From NCBI RefSeq assembly GCF_000182925.2, contig NC_026503.1, positions 372,001 through 436,000 on the forward strand: a stretch of 64,000 bases of DNA. The letters are read 5' to 3'. Of this stretch, positions 56,871 through 64,000 are shown one piece after another. Source of the stretch: Neurospora crassa OR74A (lineage: Eukaryota > Ascomycota > Sordariomycetes > Sordariales > Sordariaceae). The notes under the pieces are model-generated. The model was not told the DNA's origin. It searched no databases and was given only the letters and a program-made list of their open reading frames with translations. Position numbers and translations under genes: made by a program. Position 1 is the first letter of the stretch, and each line of letters starts with the position of its first letter.

Positions 56871-57336
56871 TTATAATTGTCGTTGCAGCATCTTGCTAAC
56901 GGCTGGACGGAATATATAAAGCAATTGAGGTACAAACAAACATATGCCTCTGAAAATTGAAGCGGCGCATATAAAATTCACCTCTATATACGACTAACGT
57001 AGATACGATTTGACCTACGATAACTGTATACATCTCATCTCACATCCACCAAACATCTGGCAATGTTTTCCCGTGGATAAGGAATAGGACAAGATGCGGT
57101 TATTTTCCCAAGCCTTCACCATGCAGCTACCAATCCTTTTCGTCACCTCTTCTCTCTTGATGCTTCTCTCATGATAACAAAATCAATACCAAGACCGAGG
57201 TCCGTCTCGAATCGCTAGACCTACCAGGACCTAGATTGATTCTTCTTGTGCTTGACCCTGGTCCTCAACGTCAGCCTTAACGACCAATACTCATCTCTCG
57301 AGTGTCGCTTTCAGGATAACTCACCGCGGAGCTCAG

Positions 57337-58124
57337 TCAACAGTTCCCACCAGAGCCCGGAGAAGCGGGAGGACTCGGCATCGGCGAAGGGGGCTTCGGA
57401 AAGTATTCCATGCACTCTTGAAGACGCTCTGCCTTCGTTCCCTTGACAGCGAATATCTTCATGGAGGCACCTGATTGCTTGCTCTTGGATCCCTTGCGCT
57501 TGGTGGTAGATGAGGACGACGGCCTGGTGAAGGTTTTGGAACGTGGCGTAGGAGGCTGCTCGTTGGTGGGAGGAATGGAAGAACTTGAAAGGTTGTCGAG
57601 ATGGGTGTCGGTGGTGGAACGACTGGAGGTCGGGTTCGCACTTGGTTTTGTCGTCTCCTCTTGGTCATGCTGGTCGTGGAGTTGTTGCAGTGTGGACTGA
57701 ATCCGACCGAGGAGAGTTTCGTAGATGTTCCCTCCGGTATCGTCCTCGGAAGGAGCGTCAGATTTCGGAGTGTCCTTCTTTGAGCTGGACGCGCCAGGTG
57801 CGTTATTGATGGGGCGGCTTCAAGCTTCTCAGCGCGGTCTTTGAGGCGTTGGTAGACTTCGCGGGTAGTGTCGTTCCATAGAGGTAGAGATGCGTCTAGC
57901 GGTACTTTGCTGTTCTGAGAATCGTCGTTCTCAATCAATTGTCCAGCTGGAGCCCAGGTGCCAGCCGTAGGATCCTCGTCTGGGCACATCTTCAGTCTTC
58001 TTCTCAACGGGGTATCTCTGGTGGTCGCCTCCGGCATCCTCCTGGTCTGGGACACTGCGAGATCGTCATCGACAAAACTCACGTGCTCATCGTGGGGAGG
58101 GGCTGGTATTTTGAGTTCTGCCAT
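57337..58124 (-). CDS. cluster B-related hydrophilic protein with one frame break
   Basis: The frame from ATG 58124 reads well up to EVYQRLKDRAEKLEAA, then loses coding character. The protein-like reading continues in another frame, with INNAPGASSSKKD, DDTGGNIYETLLGRI and KGTKAERLQECMEYF, to TGA at 57337-57339. The switch falls at a short C/G run (GGGGCGG on plus, 57811-57817), and a single missing base there would account for it. With one frame the protein would be about 262 residues. EVYQRLKDRAEKL recalls the DVYDRLSEWAVLL repeats of the 49605 protein, and DDTGGNIYETLLGR recalls DDTDGGLHESLVGR of the 53598 protein. It may be a recent pseudogene, a sequencing error, or a missed intron. Confidence 0.55.
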
Positions 58125-58796
58125 TGTGAGTGCAATGGTTGAGTTGATGTTGCGTGGTCAAGATGACTGTCGTAAGGGAATGGAATGTGCAAACTGTTCA
58201 GGTGAGGCCTGGTCCCTGGATCAGCGGAAGTTGCGTGTATGTATACTACTGACAACGGAATACCTATCTATAGATCAAGTGGAAAGGTTTCATGAGTGAA
58301 TGGTGACTGGAGTCACCTTGACATCCTCAAAACCTGAGCATGTTTTCAAGGTCACAAAGGCTCATTCTCAGTCTTAGGCTTAGACTGGCATGTTCATCCT
58401 GGTGACGGCACTGGCGCCGACGCCATTCACCAGTCGCCATGGAGAACAGGACATCGACCTGGCAAAGAAAGTCGGAGGCACGAATTGATTGTTGGGGATA
58501 TGCATGAGCCACGAGGTAGAGGTACAGATGATTGCCCTAATTTTGAGGAAAATTTAGAGGTACCTCTACTGATGTGTACTCCTTTGCATACTAGGTACTT
58601 ACGGCAAAATATCTAGAGGTCTTTTCGAGATACCTAACTACTCTCATGATAAGAGGACAGAATTTGTCCCGCCTATGCTGGGCCGAGGCCGATGCATATG
58701 TCCAGCTGCTCACAACTGAAACCACGAGTGAGTAAGGTAGGTACCTCTAAGTACCTAGGGCGTGTTCGTTACCACATTAAAAAGTTAGGGGGGATA
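58125..58796. other. intergenic between cluster B and the right AT-rich block
   Basis: No gene seen. GAGGTAC and CCTCTA words are frequent. Composition starts to change after about 58760. Confidence 0.4.
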
Positions 58797-58845
58797 TTGC
58801 ATTACTGTATAGGAGGGCACCTCTAGAATCTGCACAGTAATGCAA
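58797..58845. repeat. perfect 12-bp inverted repeat at the heterochromatin boundary
   Basis: TTGCATTACTGT at 58797-58808 and its exact reverse complement at 58834-58845, with 25 bases between. It lies at the edge of the AT-rich block and could be a hairpin or part of a transposon end. Confidence 0.8.
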
Positions 58846-59984
58846 GGTTAAGGTACGCTAAGACCTCTTAAATATTCTTACTGCGTTGCGTTCGTTAATA
58901 TTGGTTTACTGGTATCCGAACGCGGGAGCGTAGTATAGTAATATAGTAGTAACGAAACTGTAATGCTTAGTATAGTATTAAAGGGCTTGGTTCTATTTGT
59001 ATATATTTAGTATAGTATTGAAGTCCCTATTTCTATTAGTATAGCTTAGATTTTAATAATTACCGGATAGATAATTAAGTTTGTATTAATTAAACTATAG
59101 TAATTAATACTATTAATTATCGTATATAAAAGACGAGGTTGTTTGTAAATCCTAATATTTCTTTCTCTTTCTTCTTATTACTTTTTTTATTTCCCCTCCC
59201 TTTTAGTACTAAAAGTATTATTACGACCCTTAATAATATAGCCTATATAGCTAAGCCTATTAAAACCCCTCCCTCTATTTGTACCCCTACTTTCTTTAAA
59301 GCTAATTTTTAAATGAAAATTACCGCCGGCTTTTAGAAGAAGAATAGTTCTAATTCTTAAAAGGGGTTATTAGTCCGTACGAAGGCTACCCTTAAATATT
59401 AAATTTAAGCTTAGTCCTAGAAGGATACTATTAATAATACTATTATTACTATTACTATTATTAAACTATTTTGCTCTTAAATTACGTATATTAAACCTAA
59501 TTATTATAAAGATAATATTATATATAGAGAATTAAATTCGCAATCTAGTATTAAAGCCGGGGTAATTAATAAGGCCGACGAGACCTACGAGGCTAGGGTA
59601 ACCAATGAAGACGATAATACTAATAAGGATAATAATACCGACGAAGCTAATAATACGGACGATACCGACGATACGGACGAGGTTGGAGTAATTAATAAGG
59701 ATGAGGTTAAAGCCGATGAGGCTGAGGCTTAGACTTTTATAGAAGATAATAATATTGAGGTTAGAAGTTAGAGTAAGGATTGTAATAATAGACTGCTTAG
59801 TAAAGAGGATAAGCCGTTAGTTAAATAGGATTTCGTAGTAAATAACGATTATAGAGGTTATATAAACGAATTTAACGATAGTTTAGGAAATGATAATAGG
59901 CGAGAGGGGGATATTAGTATAATATTTATAAAATATAAGGGTGCGGACGATAGTAATAATAAGACTAATTTTACCCCCCCGAAG

Positions 59985-60355
59985 AAGAAGCCTATTAAAA
60001 AGTTCGTTAAAAAGCCTATTAAGAAGCCCGTTAAGAAGCCCGCCGAAGAAAAGCCTACTGAAAATAAGCCCGGTATAAAGCCCGCCGAGGAGAAGCCCGC
60101 CGAGGAGAAGCCTACCGAAGAGAAGCCCGGTAAGAAGCCTAGTAAGAAGTCCGGTAAAAAGCCCGCCGAGGAGAAGCCCGCCGAGGAGAAGCCCGGTAAG
60201 AAGCCTGGTAAGAAGCTTGCTAGTAAGAAGCCCGCTGAGGAGAAGCCCGCTGAGGAGAAGCCTATTAAGAAGCCCGGTAAAAAGCCCGCCGGTAAGAAGC
60301 CCGCCGAGGAGAAGCCCACCGAAGAAAAACTTGTTAAGAAGAAGTATATACGGGC
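59985..60355 (+). repeat. Lys-Pro-Glu-coding minisatellite inside RIP block
   Basis: Irregular direct repeats close to AAGCCCGCCGAGGAG. On the plus strand these encode KPAEEKPAEEKPGKKP-type repeats for about 120 codons without a stop. This is the longest open stretch in the right block, kept open because its codons contain few RIP target sites. The reverse-strand frame (Gly/Phe/Ser-rich) is a shadow. The host gene or element is unknown. Confidence 0.75.
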
Positions 60356-63076
60356 TGTCTAGCCTAATATTCTAAAGCTAATAGTCCTTTATAAATTGTT
60401 CGTAGCCGACGGTTTGGGGTATTACTATAACGGTACCTTTAAACCTTCTATTTATATTCGGGTTAATAATAAAGTTTAAGTAAAGTATTTTAATTATATT
60501 ATAATGTACGAAAGTATAAAATCTATTACTAATTTATTTAAGAGAAAGTATTATATCTTTTAGTGCTTAAGCCGTTTATTTAGGATTAGTATTAATATTA
60601 ATCCGATTAGGTAATAATATACTCTAAATAATAATATATAGGCTATATTAATTAAAGTTAATATATAATTATTTAGTTATAAGGTTAATATTAAATTATA
60701 CTAACTATAATTATTTAAAAAGATTATAATTATAGCCAATTTTAAGGCTAACCTTTTACGGAAGTAATAATTTACGAGCAATTCTAAGGTAATATACTTA
60801 CCGCTATTAGTTAATTAATGAATTCTAGTACTAATACTATTAAATATAAGAATAGGGTTAGTATAAGTACTAATACTAGCGACGGTAATAAAGATAATAA
60901 TAATAAGGATAGTAATAATAATAATAATTATATTAAGAAGCCGAAAGTTAAGGAAATTCCTTATAGAGAGGTATTATATACTTTAACTAGTATTTTTAAA
61001 AGTTTAAAATTATAAATTCTAGCTTCTTAAATTATAGTAGATAGCTGTATTAAATATAATACTTTCGAATAAGAGAGATTTTAGAAGGGGTATAGTAATC
61101 CTAATTATTAAATACGTAAAGCGTTCGCTTTTCTTAATAATAATTATTATAATTAATTTACTCTAATAAAGAAGGAATTATTCGTCCTATAAAGGTAAGA
61201 AACTATAGCTATATAATTTACTTTAATAAATAAATTCTAAAGGGGTTTCTTTCTAAACGATACTACTAACCAATTTATTTCGAGAGGTAATATATAGCCT
61301 ACTCTGCCCTCTACCTAGCCCTATACCCCTATAGCCCTAATAAAAGTCTTTTCTAAAGATAATAAGGCTTAATTATAGGATAATCTTTAATAAACGCGCC
61401 GGTTTATTATAGTATTCATATTATTACTGGCTCCTTTCCTATATATTTAATTCCGTATAGAAGTATCTTATTAAATATTTATTTCCGGCTAGGAGTAGTT
61501 CGCTTTTCGATTAGGTTATATAATTCTTAAATAAGGGAGGGAAATTCTAATAATTCTAAGAACCCATCCCTAAGGTAGGTTACAAAATATAGTAATTAAA
61601 AATATAAGGCTATACTTACTATTTTAATTTTACAATTATCCCTAAGTATTAATAGTCGCTATAGCCGCGGCTAATTGAACTAAGGATTTAAATTTATTAA
61701 TAAAGCGAGACTTTAATAAATATACTAAAGAAGGATTAGTAATAATATTAGTATTAGTATCGTAATTACATTATTATTATTATTTTTATAATTAAATTAA
61801 ATAAATATAGTATATAACGTGCTAATTAGGGTAGAGGTATATAATTAGTTCGTTAGAGGATAGGATTAATACTATTTACTATTAAATATATTTTACGTTT
61901 ATTATTAGTTATTATTAGGCATCCTATAGAGAAATATAAAAGTATTCTTACCGATTAGTAATTAATAGAATTGTAATTAATATAATAGTATTAAAGTTAC
62001 TATATTAAAATTAGGGTATAGGAGGGTAGCCGAGAGGGAGAAATTCTAAAAATAATTAAATTAAAATCGATAAAAATTAAATTGATTTTAGATTTTAGCT
62101 TCTATATTTAAGCCTAGAGCCTAATTAACCGTACGCGTACTAGCTACTTACTAACTTATCCTACTTTATTGAATTTTATCCGTTGGTTAGATAAATATTA
62201 AAACCGGACGTATAGATTAATATACAGGCAAATATAGGAAGGTTACTAAAGCTAGTATAAAAAAAAAATTTTAGTAGTCTTATAGTAATAAAAATATTTA
62301 TATATTTCGCTAAAATAGTAATTTTGCCCGTTTAAATATAGTATATAACGTACCCTTCCCCTATAAGGGTAATATATCGATTTAATAGTCCAATATACGT
62401 ACTAGCCTTCTAGAATCCTATTCACTACCTTTACAACCTCTCCTCCTCTTAATAATTCTTTTAATTTACTTATCCGTATTTTACTTTTTTACCCTTAATT
62501 AACTTTATTTTATAGAAAAAACCTTATTTTATAGGGAAAACTTTATTTTATAGAGAATAATTTAAAGTTAGTCTATTTTTAGCGATTTAAAACCGAAACC
62601 CTATTTTAGAAATTGTTAAATAGATTAAAACCGTCGGCCCCGCCCTCTTTAACTACTAAACTACTAAAGTAAATCTATTTTATTACTAAAGTATAATAGA
62701 TTAGAGAATTTTAATTACCCTTCTTTAATTTCGGTTATATTTTAGTTTATTATTGCGCCTTCTATTAATTTAAATTGAACGAATTTACTTTTATTAATAC
62801 TATTTTAGACTAAAAGGGTATATAAATTATTTATCCTTCTATTTATTTATTTTATCTATTAATTCTATAATCTAGCTTCTCTTTTTATAATAATAATAAA
62901 TTAAATTCTAATTAGCGAACCGCTACTATCTTATAGTAATAAATTATACTTACGTCGGTAGAGCTACTAATTTAAGCGGAGGGCCGGCGAAGTTACCTCA
63001 ACTTTTCTTTACGTTCGGGTATATTGGCGAGTATTATTCTCCCTTATAATTATTATTATTATTATTATTATTATTA

Positions 63077-63176
63077 NNNNNNNNNNNNNNNNNNNNNNNN
63101 NNNNNNNNNNNNNNNNNNNNNNNNNNNNNNNNNNNNNNNNNNNNNNNNNNNNNNNNNNNNNNNNNNNNNNNNNNNN
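63077..63176. other. assembly gap of 100 N
   Basis: Exactly 100 N, just after an ATT trinucleotide run; a scaffold join of unknown true length. Confidence 0.95.
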
Positions 63177-63704
63177 CCTTTCCCTTTCTAATTCCTTTTC
63201 TAGTTCCCTTTCTAGTTCCTATCCCTATTCTTCTTCTTAATTCTATTCCCCTACTAACCTATTACTAAAAGATAATAGGCTTTCTATTTAACTTTTAGCG
63301 AACTTCTTCCTATAATTTTATTAATTTCTTTTAATAATTTAATAAATTTCCTACTAATTTCGAATAACTTTCTTATTTTATTTAAACGGAAAATTTAATT
63401 CTAAATTCTTCGAAAATAATAATTATAGAGTTAATAATATCCAATTTTACTTTCCAATTTCTATTTAAAAACTAATCTTTAACTACCCTCATACCCTTCG
63501 GTACTACTAATACCAATTAAATAATAGTAAGAATACTTAAAATAATAATAGAATATTTAAAATAATAATAATATTACTATTATAAATTATAATTAATACT
63601 ACCCCAAATACAAATAACGCTACTATAAACTATAACTAATCCTACCCTAATTATAATAATCCTACCCCAAATTATAATAACCTTATTTTTAATTATATTT
63701 AATA

Positions 63705-63980
63705 CTAATTTAAAAATTAATAAAAAATTTACTTCTATACGTAAACCGTACATTACAGATTCTAAACTATAATAACCTTATTCCTAATTATATTTAATAC
63801 TAATCTAAAGATTAATAAGAAGCTTGTTTCTATACGCAAACCGCGTATAACGGACCCTAAATTATAATAACCCTATCCCTAACTATATTTAATACCGATT
63901 CAAATATATCTAATATTAATCTAAAGATTAATAAAAAGCCTACTTTTATACGTAAGCCGCGTATAACGGCTAAATAGAAG
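63705..63980. repeat. tandem repeat of about 100 bp, three copies
   Basis: The block AATACTAATCTAAAGATTAA, then TTCTATACG and CCGCGTATAACGG, occurs three times (about 63705-63765, 63803-63862, 63918-63975) with RIP-type transitions between copies. It continues toward the window end, so more copies may follow. Confidence 0.7.
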
Positions 63981-64000
63981 GCCGCATTAGTAATAATTAC

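Larger units (their letters stand above)
58846..64000. other. RIP-type AT-rich repeat block, right flank
   Basis: Same signature as the left flank: very high TpA, almost no CpA or TpG, CpG retained. No intact gene. Two internal repeats are listed separately. Plus-strand stretches at 59300-61020 retain some protein-like sequence, broken by many stops; the source element could not be identified. The window ends inside this block. Confidence 0.85.

Noticed and set aside
59858-60319. 153-codon minus-strand Gly/Phe/Ser-rich frame, silk-like at first sight
   Set aside because: Shadow of the Lys-Pro-Glu minisatellite; the plus-strand reading continues as protein-like sequence on both sides.
1-64000. 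Dispersed 5S rRNA genes, as in some Sordariales
   Set aside because: I looked for the conserved 3' half of fungal 5S RNA on both strands and saw no match.

Overview
The window is nuclear DNA of a filamentous ascomycete, most likely a Sordariomycete and perhaps Sordariales. The evidence is fungal-type genes with few, short introns (GT...CTGAC/CTAAC...AG), A/C-rich start contexts such as CACCATG, a Clr5-like plus ankyrin protein, a Kre9/Knh1-like GPI protein, and two AT-rich blocks that look like the product of repeat-induced point mutation (RIP): CpA/TpG are nearly absent, TpA is very abundant, and CpG is retained. The species cannot be named from the sequence alone.

Layout. Positions 1-8660 are RIP-type heterochromatin. 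It holds a Ty3/Gypsy-like fossil on the minus strand, two tandem 2.2-2.3 kb copies of an unidentified repeat, and a probable Mutator-like DNA transposon fossil. From 9.3 to 27.9 kb lies 'cluster A', a birth-and-death array of an unrecognised ~200-residue protein family. It has three full reading frames with ATG, one full frame with GTG in place of ATG, and about five broken or chimeric copies, all on the plus strand. Two paralogous SRPK-like kinase genes, both on the minus strand, are interleaved with it. A 640 bp TIR element carrying a tRNA-like insert sits inside the array. From 28 to 33.5 kb is poorly coding DNA with one possible spliced Ser/Arg-rich gene. A two-exon Clr5-like/ankyrin gene occupies 33.6-36.2 kb. 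From 36.2 to 46.2 kb I see no convincing gene. A GPI-anchored wall protein gene is at 46.3-46.9 kb.

From 49.6 to 58.1 kb lies 'cluster B', a run of minus-strand genes for hydrophilic, low-complexity proteins. Two are clear paralogues with an N-terminal ITD(F/Y)FKS motif and repeated RLLDETDGGL-type modules. Another carries four DVYxxLxxWA-type repeats. A fourth has weaker versions of both motif types and one frame break. A fifth candidate is split or decayed. Conserved upstream blocks precede the two clear paralogues, and a third block has no gene next to it. From 58.8 kb to the end the sequence is again RIP-type AT-rich DNA with a Lys-Pro-Glu-coding minisatellite and a ~100 bp tandem repeat.

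Interpretation. This is a gene island between two silenced repeat blocks, of the subtelomeric or accessory type, with two lineage-restricted families expanding and decaying locally. The most interesting unit is cluster A with its interleaved kinase paralogues. The family has three invariant histidines and no function I can assign. Fast turnover beside heterochromatin and linkage to divergent kinases would fit conflict, allorecognition or secondary-signalling roles, but that is inference only.
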